A DNA stretch of 44,342 bases, taken from positions 1 through 44,342 of IMG/VR virus record IMGVR_UViG_3300006805_000003. The stretch is one strand, 5' to 3'. The notes beneath the pieces were generated by a model. It did no database searches. It had not been told where the DNA came from and saw nothing but the letters and a program-made list of their open reading frames with translations. Below are positions 24,493 to 31,386 of this stretch, piece by piece. This DNA comes from a virus. Numbering within the stretch: the first letter of the stretch is position 1; each line of letters begins with the position of its first letter. The translations under genes were made by a program, and so were the position numbers.

Positions 24493-24559
24493 TCTGTTTT
24501 TCTCCGTGGCGTCGGGCGATGCCGACAAGATGAAAGGCTATTCCGTTTTGGAATGGTTC

Positions 24560-24588
24560 ATAATGGCATATGGTTGAAACACCGTCAA
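24560..24588 (-). promoter_or_regulatory. Candidate sigma70-like promoter, leftward
   Basis: On the minus strand TTGACG (24588-24583), a 17-base spacer and CATTAT (24565-24560) match the -35/-10 consensus at 5/6 and 4/6 positions. It lies in the 148-base gap upstream of the gene starting at 24492. Its -35 element is embedded in an inverted repeat. Confidence 0.6.
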
Positions 24589-24592
24589 CCAT
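24570..24592. repeat. 8-bp inverted repeat over the -35 box (operator candidate)
   Basis: ATGGTTGA (24570-24577) and TCAACCAT (24585-24592) form perfect 8-bp arms with a 7-base centre. The repeat covers the -35 box of the leftward promoter, a usual position for a repressor site. No dedicated repressor gene is identified. Confidence 0.55.
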
Positions 24593-24640
24593 TATTTTTG
24601 ATCGACGGGGTTTTTATTCAGGGTGAATGGTATGGTTGGG

Positions 24641-24922
24641 TTACTGCTTGGTAGAATTGTGCAGTTCGATGTTACCCGCGATCATCGACTGCATCATGGC
24701 GGAAAAGATGAGACACTGCTGTTCCCATCCCTCGAAGTCCTTGTGCGTCATGAACTGAGAGAAAGTGCCTTGCGCTGCAACTGCGATGAGAGTGACGACA
24801 GCGGTGGTGATCTGAGGCTTCTTATCCGCGAGAAGCTTGTTGATGTCGAGGAAGAGTTGAGGGTCGATGAGAGCCTGAGCTTTTTTAACGGCGGCTTGGA
24901 TGTTGTTGAGTTCTTCGTTCAC
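24641..24922 (-). CDS. Hypothetical protein, 93 aa, GTG start
   Basis: The GTG at 24922 has GGAG seven bases upstream and overlaps the helicase stop (GTGA). The product starts MNEELNNIQAAVKKAQALID, has a moderately hydrophobic middle (TTAVVTLIAVAAQG) that may be one membrane segment or a buried helix, and ends in a cysteine-containing region. No family recognised. It is the last gene before the promoter at 24560. Confidence 0.6.
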   Translation of the reverse strand: MNEELNNIQAAVKKAQALIDPQLFLDINKLLADKKPQITTAVVTLIAVAAQGTFSQFMTHKDFEGWEQQCLIFSAMMQSMIAGNIELHNSTKQ

Positions 24923-26367
24923 TTGATTTCTCCGGATACGAGGTAAAGTTCTTTTTTCGCACGAGTTTCGATGACATAGCGGACGTTGAGTTCTTGGTCA
25001 AGTTCCTCCGCTGAACTGACGTAGGGTGAGGGGATACGCCACGGGTCGAGATGGTAGACTACATCCCACTCGAGGCCTTTGGCTTTGTGGCCGGATAGAA
25101 GCTGGATCGGGCCTTTGGACTGGAAAAGGTGTTCGGCAAAGGCGACGGCGCCTCCGAGAGAACCGCCAGCCTGAGCAAAGACACGGAGACATTCTGCACG
25201 GTCGTGGACAGAACCGACCTTCTTGTTTTTCTTAGCGGTCTCGGTTTCCCAGTTAAGGATCGCCGCCATTGTCTGGTCGAGGTTCATGTCAGAAGGGCCG
25301 AGCTTTTTCAGCACCTTGACAAGACCGGGACCGATGTCTGCACCGACGAGCTGAACACCACGACCCTGTTTGATAAGGTTGAGGGCGCAGCGGAACAGCG
25401 GTGCATTGTTCCGGCAGATGATCGCTGCATGATCCGGGATGAGGCTAGCGTGGAACTCGTCGAGAGTTTCGACGATACCTTCCTCCGCGTTAGGACCCCA
25501 TTGCATAGTTGGTGCGCGGAACCGGGCGCGTTTGACGACTGCGATAGGGCAGCGGAAAGAGATCGAGAGGGTTTTTTCTTCCATCTCGAAGGTGGATTTG
25601 AGTTGGCTCATTCCGTTGTGGACTGCCCCGCGAAATCCGTAGATGGACTGGAAGGGGTCGCCGACTGCGATGAGACGTTTGGTGACGAGCTTGCGCAGCA
25701 TAGCGTGGTTGAGCGGGGAAAGGTCTTGGGCCTCATCGACAAGGACGAGTGGGAACTTTGGGAAGTTTCCTCCGAACAAGGTTGGCATGTAGATCTGATC
25801 GTCGAAGTCGATCTGCCCAGAATAGGAAAGATTGATGGAGGCGGTGAGGACCGAGTCGATGATCTTGATGAAGCTGCGCGGAAGCGGCTCGTCGAGATCG
25901 AGAGAGTCGATGAACTCGGAGAGGGTGACGAGGGGTTTGGAGCCGGGGAATTTCCCCTCCGGGATGTAACCGGATAGCTTGGCTTTGGAGATCAGTTTGA
26001 GAAGGTCTGGGAAGTTGTCGAAGAAGTCAGACTTGTCCGCGCGGGAAAGATCATCGGCCTCGGCTTTCAGAAGCTCGTAGGATTTTTTGGTGTTGATGAT
26101 GAGGCGGCGCCCGGTTGCAGCTGCCCAGACCTGATGGCCGAGGGAATTGAGGGTCTGGCACTTGACATGGCCTGGGAGACGGGTGGTCATTTCCTCGGCG
26201 ATGCGTTTGTTGAAGGCGAGGGAAAGGATCGGGATGCCTGTCACGGCCTTGGTGATGAGTTCAAGGGTGGTGGTTTTCGCGGCACCTGCGAAGGCGTTGA
26301 CGAGAAGGGACTGGGAAGATTTCTTGGCGAACTCGACGATGGCGAGCTGTTCGGCGGTGGGGGTCAT
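24919..26367 (-). CDS. UvrD/Rep-like superfamily 1 DNA helicase
   Basis: ATG 26367 follows AGGAG and overlaps the upstream stop as ATGA; a longer frame to 26490 is inside that gene. The 482 residues contain motif I AFAGAAKTTTLE (residues ~25-36), motif II LVLVDEAQDLSPL, motif III GDPFQSIYGFRGA, motif IV SFRCP, motif V SGHKAKGLEWDVV and motif VI VRYVIETRAKKELYLV. This is a complete UvrD/PcrA-type set, with GAAKTT in place of the common GSGKT. It probably unwinds DNA in replication or recombination alongside the nuclease and Sak4-like protein. Confidence 0.9.
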   Translation of the reverse strand: MTPTAEQLAIVEFAKKSSQSLLVNAFAGAAKTTTLELITKAVTGIPILSLAFNKRIAEEMTTRLPGHVKCQTLNSLGHQVWAAATGRRLIINTKKSYELLKAEADDLSRADKSDFFDNFPDLLKLISKAKLSGYIPEGKFPGSKPLVTLSEFIDSLDLDEPLPRSFIKIIDSVLTASINLSYSGQIDFDDQIYMPTLFGGNFPKFPLVLVDEAQDLSPLNHAMLRKLVTKRLIAVGDPFQSIYGFRGAVHNGMSQLKSTFEMEEKTLSISFRCPIAVVKRARFRAPTMQWGPNAEEGIVETLDEFHASLIPDHAAIICRNNAPLFRCALNLIKQGRGVQLVGADIGPGLVKVLKKLGPSDMNLDQTMAAILNWETETAKKNKKVGSVHDRAECLRVFAQAGGSLGGAVAFAEHLFQSKGPIQLLSGHKAKGLEWDVVYHLDPWRIPSPYVSSAEELDQELNVRYVIETRAKKELYLVSGEIK

Positions 26368-26729
26368 TGTGTGCTCCTGGGAAATACAGTAGCGATCGAG
26401 GAAGTGGCTTTGGTGATGTAGTAGAAGCTGAGGCTGATCTGAAGAAGATCCGAAAGAGCCTGAGCGATAGCGCGAATGTTGACGAAACAAAGACCCTCGG
26501 TGCAGTAGATCACGCCTTTAGCGGTGTGGTTGTGGGGACCGTCTGGAATGATGTTCGTAGCGATGAGGCCCCAAAGAGGCGTCCCCTGAGGATAGTCGTC
26601 CTCGAGTTCAGAAAGCCGGGCAGACATGTAATAGACTGCGTTGGAGTTTTGGTTATCAATCCAGCCATACGGGCGATAGAGGACTGAAGGGAGTGGGTAG
26701 TCTTTTCCGAGAACAGGAAAGATGCTCAT
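26364..26729 (-). CDS. Hypothetical protein, 121 aa
   Basis: The start overlaps the previous stop (ATGA at 26729-26726) and the stop overlaps the helicase start, so it is doubly coupled. It is aromatic-rich (VLYRPYGWIDNQNSNAVYYM) with a C-terminal hydrophobic helix (IAQALSDLLQISLSFYYI). No family recognised. Confidence 0.55.
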   Translation of the reverse strand: MSIFPVLGKDYPLPSVLYRPYGWIDNQNSNAVYYMSARLSELEDDYPQGTPLWGLIATNIIPDGPHNHTAKGVIYCTEGLCFVNIRAIAQALSDLLQISLSFYYITKATSSIATVFPRSTQ

Positions 26730-26926
26730 GATGAGACTCGTGTGCGTAAGAGGGCATAGAGTTTGTTCAACTCAAGGATGATGAGGTCGGCCTGAGTTTT
26801 TGCCTCCTTGGTGGTGGTGTGGGCGTTGATAATGCCGCGCATGTTCGACTCGGCCATAGCGCAATAACCGAAAAAACTGTTGTGGCGCCAGACTAACTGA
26901 CGGTTGTCATGGGTTTTGTTGGTCAT
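26726..26926 (-). CDS. Small protein related to the C-half of its neighbour
   Basis: This 66-residue protein starts three bases after the P-loop gene. Its NRQLVWRHNSFFGYC resembles NRQLIWEHHQFPINC in that neighbour (26930-27229), and both continue with threonine/alanine-rich helices and a basic end. I interpret it as a partial duplicate that lacks the P-loop. The function is unknown; it might heteromerise with the paralogue. Confidence 0.55.
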   Translation of the reverse strand: MTNKTHDNRQLVWRHNSFFGYCAMAESNMRGIINAHTTTKEAKTQADLIILELNKLYALLRTRVSS

Positions 26927-26929
26927 AGA

Positions 26930-27229
26930 TCAAACCTCCCGATAAGCAAGGCAGCGGATAAGACGAAAAGCGTACTGATGCTTTTTTGCTGTTTCCGACA
27001 TAAGCCTAAAAAACACACCAAAAGCGTCAGTAGTTTTTGCGTCCGTCATGTCGATGAAACAGTTGATCGGAAACTGATGATGTTCCCAGATCAACTGTCT
27101 GTTTTGTTCTGGCGATTTTCCTGAGTGATATTCGTAAGAAAATCCACCATACAACTGGCGAAGGTCACGGATGAGGGTGGTTTTACCTGTACCTTTATCG
27201 CCTGATATAAGAAAGATTGTTGGGGTCAT
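26930..27229 (-). CDS. Small P-loop NTPase/kinase-like protein, 99 aa
   Basis: Walker A is clear: FLISGDKGTGKTTLIRDL (residues 6-23). The rest has no visible Walker B and is short for a nucleotide kinase, resembling a truncated AAA/kinase fold. AGGA seven bases before ATG lies in the last codons of the upstream gene. It might act in nucleotide metabolism or as a regulatory ATPase; I cannot tell which. Confidence 0.6.
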   Translation of the reverse strand: MTPTIFLISGDKGTGKTTLIRDLRQLYGGFSYEYHSGKSPEQNRQLIWEHHQFPINCFIDMTDAKTTDAFGVFFRLMSETAKKHQYAFRLIRCLAYREV

Positions 27230-27230
27230 G

Positions 27231-27485
27231 TTAAAGTCCTAGGTCTTTGAGAAGATCGTCCGCAGAGAGTTTCTTTTTTGTCGCGGTCCTGATTGCTTTG
27301 TGTCTGCGGTAATTGGAGGTGTAGCAGATTTTAATAGCATCTGCAAGGTGTTCTGGCTGGACTACGAACTTCTCGCAGCCGTAGGCGAAAACAATGAAAG
27401 TCCCATCAGGCAGCGGAACAACCCGTGCCGCGTCGAACTGAGAATTCCCGATCAAGCCTTGCAGTGATAAAGGTAAGTCTGTCAC
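27231..27485 (-). CDS. Hypothetical protein ending LKDLGL, start uncertain
   Basis: The reading frame ends with a lysine-rich segment and DDLLKDLGL, followed by TAA one base before the P-loop gene start. I give GTG 27485 as start (84 aa); a TTG at 27455 would avoid most overlap with the gene ending at 27406. The first ATG (27584) would add a Ser/Pro-rich segment fully antiphase to that gene, which looks like shadow coding. The core (PDGTFIVFAYGCEKFVVQ) looks like a genuine small beta domain. Confidence 0.5.
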   Translation of the reverse strand: MTDLPLSLQGLIGNSQFDAARVVPLPDGTFIVFAYGCEKFVVQPEHLADAIKICYTSNYRRHKAIRTATKKKLSADDLLKDLGL

Positions 27486-27660
27486 TGATATGAATGAGAC
27501 ACTGATCGAGGGTAAGGTTTGGGGCGAGATATCCTCCGGCAGTGATGGTGAAGGACTCTCCGTAGAAGAACTCTGCGACGACATACCAGTTTCCTTGGAT
27601 GCAGTGAGTGATGGTGGCGCTGCGATAGGCCGGGTGTTTGGTAATGACTTCGAGGATCAT
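27406..27660 (-). CDS. Hypothetical protein, 84 aa
   Basis: ATG 27660 overlaps the preceding TGA (ATGA), fixing the start. The product is beta-rich (ATITHCIQGNWYVVAEFFYG, then SFTITAGGYLAPN) with a basic end. No family recognised. It overlaps the downstream gene's uncertain start region. Confidence 0.55.
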   Translation of the reverse strand: MILEVITKHPAYRSATITHCIQGNWYVVAEFFYGESFTITAGGYLAPNLTLDQCLIHISDRLTFITARLDREFSVRRGTGCSAA

Positions 27661-27947
27661 AGCCCGAGTTCCTTGAGTTCTGCGGCTGCTTCGTCGATGA
27701 ACCGCTGATGGGTGATGTATTCCGGGGAGGTTCTGACGACCTCGGTGATCTTGATTGAGTGCTGGCATGGTGCGCCAGGCTGTCCAAGTTTCGGGTCGTC
27801 TGAAAGGAACTGCCGCTCGCGGAGAAGTTTCAGCAAGGCTGTCATTCCATGAGCATTGTCAGGGAAGATCAGGCGGTGCGTGGTTTCGCCTGGGATGATG
27901 ACGATGATGCCTTCGGAGGCGATCGAAACTTGGACAGGGCTGGCCAT
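27657..27947 (-). CDS. Hypothetical protein ending LKELGL, 96 aa
   Basis: ATG 27947 has GGAAG six to eight bases upstream. The product begins with strands (VQVSIASEGIIVIIPG), has a helix (GMTALLKLLRERQFL) and ends in FIDEAAAELKELGL. The ending resembles those of two other genes in this operon (23223 and 27231). No family recognised. Confidence 0.6.
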   Translation of the reverse strand: MASPVQVSIASEGIIVIIPGETTHRLIFPDNAHGMTALLKLLRERQFLSDDPKLGQPGAPCQHSIKITEVVRTSPEYITHQRFIDEAAAELKELGL

Positions 27948-27948
27948 A

Positions 27949-28200
27949 TTAATCTTCCTTCTGGGACAGGCCGAGGTCACGACGATGGGCCATTTTGGCT
28001 TCGTAGAGGCGGATGATGGTTTCGGAGAGGGTTTCGTCGTCCTCGGCAGCGTCCCAAAGGGATTTAAGAACCTTGGAAGTGACGTGGACGACTCGGAGGA
28101 AACCTTCGGTAGGGGCGTTGACAGGAGTTTTTGCGTAATCTTGAAGGCACTCGAAGGCGCGCTGAGTTATACGGATTTCCTGCATTTCGGTGTCGCTCAT
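27949..28200 (-). CDS. Hypothetical protein, 83 aa
   Basis: GGAG seven bases before ATG 28200 supports the start, and it overlaps the previous gene by four bases. The product is acidic and helical (SKVLKSLWDAAEDDETLSE) and ends RRDLGLSQKED. No family recognised. Confidence 0.6.
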   Translation of the reverse strand: MSDTEMQEIRITQRAFECLQDYAKTPVNAPTEGFLRVVHVTSKVLKSLWDAAEDDETLSETIIRLYEAKMAHRRDLGLSQKED

Positions 28201-28514
28201 TTGGGTACTCCGGGGGTAAAGTCGAGGACGGGGATTTGGCCGATGCGGACGATGACCTTGGTCGGTTCAGCAGGGTCAATGCCGAGAACAAAACTGTCCC
28301 AAGGGGTTGTCCCGGCCTTGATGCGCTGTTCAGGGTCCGAGGACGCTTCAAAGATTGGCTGCATGTGCTCGCGGTAAATCTTGCGAAAGTGGTAAGCGCG
28401 CTGGCGCCAACGAATTGCAGCACCGCGAGTGGCGAGGGTGACTACACCGCCCTCGGTGTGGATGCAGCGGTTTAGCATTTCTTCCATGTCTGAAAACGCT
28501 TCGAGACGGCTCAT
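28197..28514 (-). CDS. Hypothetical protein, 105 aa
   Basis: A strong ribosome binding site (AAGGAG, six bases before ATG 28514) and a consensus promoter just upstream mark this as the head gene of an internal transcription unit. The product has a basic helix (AAIRWRQRAYHFRKIYREHM) and a C-terminal strand region (TKVIVRIGQIPVLDF). The family is unknown; the basic helix could contact nucleic acid. Confidence 0.65.
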   Translation of the reverse strand: MSRLEAFSDMEEMLNRCIHTEGGVVTLATRGAAIRWRQRAYHFRKIYREHMQPIFEASSDPEQRIKAGTTPWDSFVLGIDPAEPTKVIVRIGQIPVLDFTPGVPK

Positions 28515-28536
28515 GTGGTTCTCCTTGTGAGGCTTT

Positions 28537-28564
28537 ATTATATACGGATTTGCCGGGATGTCAA
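28537..28564 (-). promoter_or_regulatory. Perfect-consensus sigma70-type promoter, leftward
   Basis: On the minus strand TTGACA (28564-28559), a 16-base spacer and TATAAT (28542-28537) both match consensus exactly. The -35 element overlaps the stop of the gene at 28561-28788, and the first downstream start is ATG 28514 with a strong ribosome binding site. It would make host RNA polymerase restart in the middle of the early arm. Confidence 0.88.
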
Positions 28565-28788
28565 GCGGTTTTGTCAGTCTTTGTCCAAAAGTATTTCAAA
28601 TGGACTGTGCGTCGGGCAAGACCGAGTGAGTGAAGGCGGTTGAGATACTTGGTCATGTTAGGGACCTCACGTGGGATCGGGTCGGTGAAGGTCTGGTGAT
28701 AGAGGGTAAAGATCTCGGCGGTGGATTGAGGGGCGGTGGTGAGAAGGGACTGGATTGCGGAAAGGCGCTTGGTGAAGGTCATGCTCAT
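28561..28788 (-). CDS. Hypothetical protein, possible winged-helix fold, 75 aa
   Basis: The ATG at 28788 overlaps the dNMP kinase stop; a second ATG at 28782 is possible. The helix pattern TKRLSAIQSLLT, STAEIFTLYHQ, MTKYLNRLHSLGLARR followed by a strand (TVHLKYFWTK) fits a small winged-helix DNA-binding domain. This is a pattern-based guess. It would make this a candidate transcription regulator of the adjacent promoter. Confidence 0.5.
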   Translation of the reverse strand: MSMTFTKRLSAIQSLLTTAPQSTAEIFTLYHQTFTDPIPREVPNMTKYLNRLHSLGLARRTVHLKYFWTKTDKTA

Positions 28789-29321
28789 TTGAGAATTCCC
28801 TTCAGAATATGCTCGAGGTCGCGGGCGAGGTTCTCGAGGGTGTCGTTGATGATGACGTTATCGACTGAGAAGGAGAAGTCCTCAGATGGAAGGGTGAGGG
28901 GGGTGATCTCAGGTCGGCGGATCTCGATTAGGGTTCCGCCGAGGTCTTTGACAGCTGCGGCTTCAAGCGGGCGCCGCACGTCATCGCAGAGGATGATGTC
29001 GTCCTCGGAGCGGGTTACTCGGTCACACCAGCGATCGACGAGGAAGGACTGATTAAGAGAACGACACCAAAGACCGAGGGACTCGAGAGCGTACTTAGGA
29101 GTTCGACCTGAAAGACTGTCATGCGGGGTGTTTTTGAGGTGGGGCTGAGTGAGATCGTTAAGGGTAAGGCCGAGGGTGGCAAGCATCTCTCGGATCGGAT
29201 CAGCGAAGGAGATTTTGCGAAGGCACTGGGGGTTGATGAGTTGGGAGATCAACCGCTGAGTGATTTGAGCAGCGGTTGATTTACCGACACCGGAGGGACC
29301 TGAGAATGCGATGATGATCAT
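28785..29321 (-). CDS. Deoxynucleoside monophosphate kinase
   Basis: This 178-residue protein has Walker A FSGPSGVGKSTAAQ (residues ~6-19), a substrate region (RKISFADPIREML), an internal SGRTPKYALESLG segment, and DDIILCDDVRRPLEA, all typical of T4 gp1-like dNMP kinases. It would raise dNTP precursors for phage DNA synthesis. AAGGA lies about nine bases before the ATG, and the gene overlaps both neighbours by four bases. Confidence 0.85.
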   Translation of the reverse strand: MIIIAFSGPSGVGKSTAAQITQRLISQLINPQCLRKISFADPIREMLATLGLTLNDLTQPHLKNTPHDSLSGRTPKYALESLGLWCRSLNQSFLVDRWCDRVTRSEDDIILCDDVRRPLEAAAVKDLGGTLIEIRRPEITPLTLPSEDFSFSVDNVIINDTLENLARDLEHILKGILK

Positions 29322-29566
29322 GAGGTGGGGTCCTTGAGTTTAGCCCAGTCGAGCGGGTTGATAGGCGAGGCTTCGTCAAAGAACTCAGCCTCTTTCTTAG
29401 CTTTGTATTTGCGGCGGAGCCTGCGGCGAACTGTCGCAGACTGGCGGGAGCGGAAACCGACTGCGCGGAGGATGAGCTCTACGAGGTCGGTTAGGTCTGA
29501 GGCCGGGATGGAGGAATAGGCGGACGCGGCCTGTGCGCCTTTTTCGATGTCAGCGTTAGTTATCAT
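29318..29566 (-). CDS. Hypothetical protein, 82 aa
   Basis: ATG 29566 overlaps the stop of the upstream 16-residue mini-ORF (TGATG). A GTG one codon earlier is possible. The product has a helical N-terminus, a strongly basic centre (SRQSATVRRRLRRKYKAKK) and an acidic end. The basic stretch suggests nucleic-acid contact. No family recognised. Confidence 0.6.
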   Translation of the reverse strand: MITNADIEKGAQAASAYSSIPASDLTDLVELILRAVGFRSRQSATVRRRLRRKYKAKKEAEFFDEASPINPLDWAKLKDPTS

Positions 29567-29616
29567 CACTGCCCCCAGTCTGTGTCATCATTCAAATCCT
29601 TAGCTGGTTGCGTCAT
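29566..29616 (-). CDS. Coupled mini-ORF, 16 aa
   Basis: ATG 29616 overlaps the stop of the gene at 29613 (ATGA), and its TGA overlaps the next ATG (TGATG at 29566). It encodes MTQPAKDLNDDTDWGQ. Exact stop/start coupling at both ends suggests ribosomes pass through it. It may be a translational linker or a real micropeptide. No independent ribosome binding site is well placed. Confidence 0.4.
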   Translation of the reverse strand: MTQPAKDLNDDTDWGQ

Positions 29617-29987
29617 TCCTCTTCTCCCTTGCGGATGGCGGCGGCGATGGCCTCCATAGGATACTGCGACAAATATCCAGCTCCGTGAGCCGAAACGAGG
29701 CATTCCATAGCCGCGAATTTCTGATCTCCGTCCCAATGCCAGTCCTTGCACGCGACGGCTCCATAAACCCATATCGCCAATTCGCTTGTGAGTTTTTCGT
29801 TCCTCTCCCTTTCCGCCTTAGTAGCTGCTTCACGTTCGGAAAGGAGAGCGCGGGTAACGATATCAATAGCTTCGCGATAGCCGATCTGAAAAGTATTGTA
29901 CTCTTCCTCACAGTTTTTGTGTTCTCGGATTATGCCAACGATATCAAGAGCTGTTTTCATCACGTCATCTGGGATTTTGTCGGTCAT
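29613..29987 (-). CDS. Hypothetical phage protein, 124 aa
   Basis: The start overlaps a 14-residue mini-ORF, inside which GGAG lies eight bases upstream. The product begins with a helix (PDDVMKTALDIVGIIREHK), then a REAIDIVTRALLSEREAAT segment and a long charged helix with ERERNEKL, and ends RKGEEE. Similar coiled early proteins are common in phages, with no known function. Confidence 0.6.
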   Translation of the reverse strand: MTDKIPDDVMKTALDIVGIIREHKNCEEEYNTFQIGYREAIDIVTRALLSEREAATKAERERNEKLTSELAIWVYGAVACKDWHWDGDQKFAAMECLVSAHGAGYLSQYPMEAIAAAIRKGEEE

Positions 29988-30028
29988 TTGCGCGGCTCCA
30001 TGATGTCGAGTGGAATATCATTGTTCAT
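29984..30028 (-). CDS. Mini-ORF with very strong ribosome binding site, 14 aa
   Basis: It encodes MNNDIPLDIMEPRK. The start ATG 30028 is one base after the stop of the upstream gene and has AAGGAGG in a G-rich run upstream. Its own stop overlaps the next gene's start (ATGA), and its codons carry that gene's GGAG. It is probably a coupling leader, though a functional peptide is possible. Confidence 0.45.
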   Translation of the reverse strand: MNNDIPLDIMEPRK

Positions 30029-30029
30029 C

Positions 30030-30464
30030 TCACCCCCCCTCCTTAGCCGCAATGGCTTTAAGCGTGGCGCTGAGAAATGCACGGTGAATGTCGTGGTGCT
30101 CAGCTTCGATAAAATTGAACCCTTCGGCTTTAAAACTGACAAACACAGCGCACGGGTTTCGGTTATTTGGGTGCTCATCCTCGATTACTTGAAACCACGG
30201 CTCATCCAATCTCGCCTTTAACAGCGCCCGGACGGCGTCAAGGGATGAGGTGAGTGGTGGTGATAGCCATTTCTCGCGAAAGCTATTTTCACAGTCACGT
30301 TCAAATTCAATTTGCGTCCCAAACCACGCTTTCTCTAATGCTTTTACATTCTTTGCAGTCGGGCAACCGTGAACATATTGGAGCGCTTCACAGATAGCGG
30401 CGTCTAATTCGCCATCTGATCCAGAGCCTTGCTCAACGCGGGTGATTAGTTCTGCGAGGGTCAT
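30030..30464 (-). CDS. Hypothetical protein, ABA-sandwich-like, 144 aa
   Basis: AAGGA lies about nine bases before ATG 30464. Motifs LDAAICEALQY, LTSSLDAVRALLKARL, and a C-terminal HRAFLSATLKAIAA resemble the phage ABA-sandwich domain family, which usually shows LDA...SSLDAA...RALLAA. The central WFQVIEDEH strand also fits. Function unknown in the family. Confidence 0.6.
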   Translation of the reverse strand: MTLAELITRVEQGSGSDGELDAAICEALQYVHGCPTAKNVKALEKAWFGTQIEFERDCENSFREKWLSPPLTSSLDAVRALLKARLDEPWFQVIEDEHPNNRNPCAVFVSFKAEGFNFIEAEHHDIHRAFLSATLKAIAAKEGG

Positions 30465-30724
30465 GACGTGGGTTCCTTTGGCTGTAGGGCGTACTTGGCA
30501 AACTTAATGCGGGCGCTGATTTCGTCGTTAAACACTCTGAAAGGATCACGCGATCCGAGACGCTTTAACGCCGCCTCAAGCTCTTCAATCCGTCTCTGTT
30601 GCGCCTCTATGGTGTCGAGGGCGGAAGGGAGGTCGTCACACGCCATATAAAAAGCTGTGCCTTGATCCAGTAGATCAGCATCAAGTATTGCGCGTATCTC
30701 TGCAATGCGTTCGGTGGTGATCAT
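30461..30724 (-). CDS. Hypothetical coiled-coil protein, 87 aa
   Basis: The product opens with ITTERIAEIRAILD, has a heptad-like region (ALDTIEAQQRRIEELEAALKRLG) typical of a short coiled coil, and a basic C-terminal part. It overlaps both neighbours by four bases (ATGA). Such coiled-coil early proteins are common in phage variable regions. No specific function. Confidence 0.6.
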   Translation of the reverse strand: MITTERIAEIRAILDADLLDQGTAFYMACDDLPSALDTIEAQQRRIEELEAALKRLGSRDPFRVFNDEISARIKFAKYALQPKEPTS

Positions 30725-30894
30725 GGCTTTGTCTTTCGTGCTTCAAGCATTGCGTTTGCAAACCACGAGATCATATCAGATGTGTTCGGGAATTTACCCT
30801 CATGCAGTTGGATAAAAGCCTCGGCCCGTTTAACAGCGTCGTCGCCAAGAACTGTGAGGAGCTCGCTAGCTTTAAGTTTTCTGCAATCAGGCAT
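30721..30894 (-). CDS. Hypothetical protein, 57 aa
   Basis: ATG 30894 has AGGA seven to eight bases upstream, and the stop overlaps the next start (ATGA). The product (MPDCRKLKASELLTVLG, then RAEAFIQLHEGKF and MISWFANAMLEARKTKP) is helical. I recognise no family. It is easily missed because it is below common length cut-offs. Confidence 0.6.
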   Translation of the reverse strand: MPDCRKLKASELLTVLGDDAVKRAEAFIQLHEGKFPNTSDMISWFANAMLEARKTKP

Positions 30895-30895
30895 T

Positions 30896-30967
30896 TCAGC
30901 GTCCTTTCGAGATGAGGTAGAGGATCATGACTGTGATCGTTCCGAGACAAAAGATGAAGAAGGTCAT
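30896..30967 (-). CDS. Single-span membrane micropeptide, 23 aa
   Basis: ATG 30967 overlaps the previous stop (ATGA), and TGA ends one base before the next ATG. The peptide is almost entirely one membrane helix (FFIFCLGTITVMILYLI) with a C-terminal SKGR. Its last codons carry the AGGA used by the next gene. It could be an inhibitor of a host membrane process or only a coupling ORF. Confidence 0.45.
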   Translation of the reverse strand: MTFFIFCLGTITVMILYLISKGR

Positions 30968-31323
30968 GTCGGGACTCGGAGTGATTTGAGGAAATCGAGT
31001 TCGTCCTGAACGGCTTCGCGGAGATCATCGATGAGGTCGGTCTCGAATATGTCATCATTGTCGAAAGCAACCTCGATAATTTTTTCCACATCCTCAAAAG
31101 GAGTGCCGAGGCAGAACTGCTGCTTTGTTTTTTCAAAGACCGGGCAGCCTCGGCAGCGTTCTACAGGAGGCTTGTGGATGTTGAAGAGGACGCAAAGTGG
31201 GCACTGGTAGGGTCCGGTCGAAATATCAGGAATACATTGAAGATTTTGCTCCCAGTGCTCAATCGAACCTTCGAGGGCTTTGGCTGCGTGCTCGTCGAGG
31301 AATTTTATCGTTTTTTCGTCCAT
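30964..31323 (-). CDS. Cysteine-rich, probably zinc-binding protein, 119 aa
   Basis: Residues ~30-75 contain several paired cysteines (QCPLC, RCRGCPV, and FCLGTP), a spacing common in small phage proteins presumed to bind zinc. The C-terminal half is acidic (FDNDDIFETDLIDDL). The gene follows a terminator (31336-31366) and is coupled to the micropeptide gene at its stop. Possible nucleic-acid or protein-binding role; not established. Confidence 0.6.
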   Translation of the reverse strand: MDEKTIKFLDEHAAKALEGSIEHWEQNLQCIPDISTGPYQCPLCVLFNIHKPPVERCRGCPVFEKTKQQFCLGTPFEDVEKIIEVAFDNDDIFETDLIDDLREAVQDELDFLKSLRVPT

Positions 31324-31335
31324 GATTTTTCTCGC

Positions 31336-31366
31336 AAAAACGCCCCAGACGGGTTAGGTCTGGGGC
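31336..31366 (-). terminator. Rho-independent terminator, leftward
   Basis: A perfect 9-bp stem (31342-31350 with 31358-31366, 7-base loop) is followed on the minus strand by GT5G (T run opposite 31336-31340). It separates the gene at 31387-31653 from the next start at 31323. Confidence 0.8.
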
Positions 31367-31386
31367 TGGTGGTAGGAGGGAAAGGG

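Noticed and set aside
25129-25977. 282-residue plus-strand ORF over the helicase
   Set aside because: The opposite strand carries a complete UvrD motif set; this frame is shadow coding.
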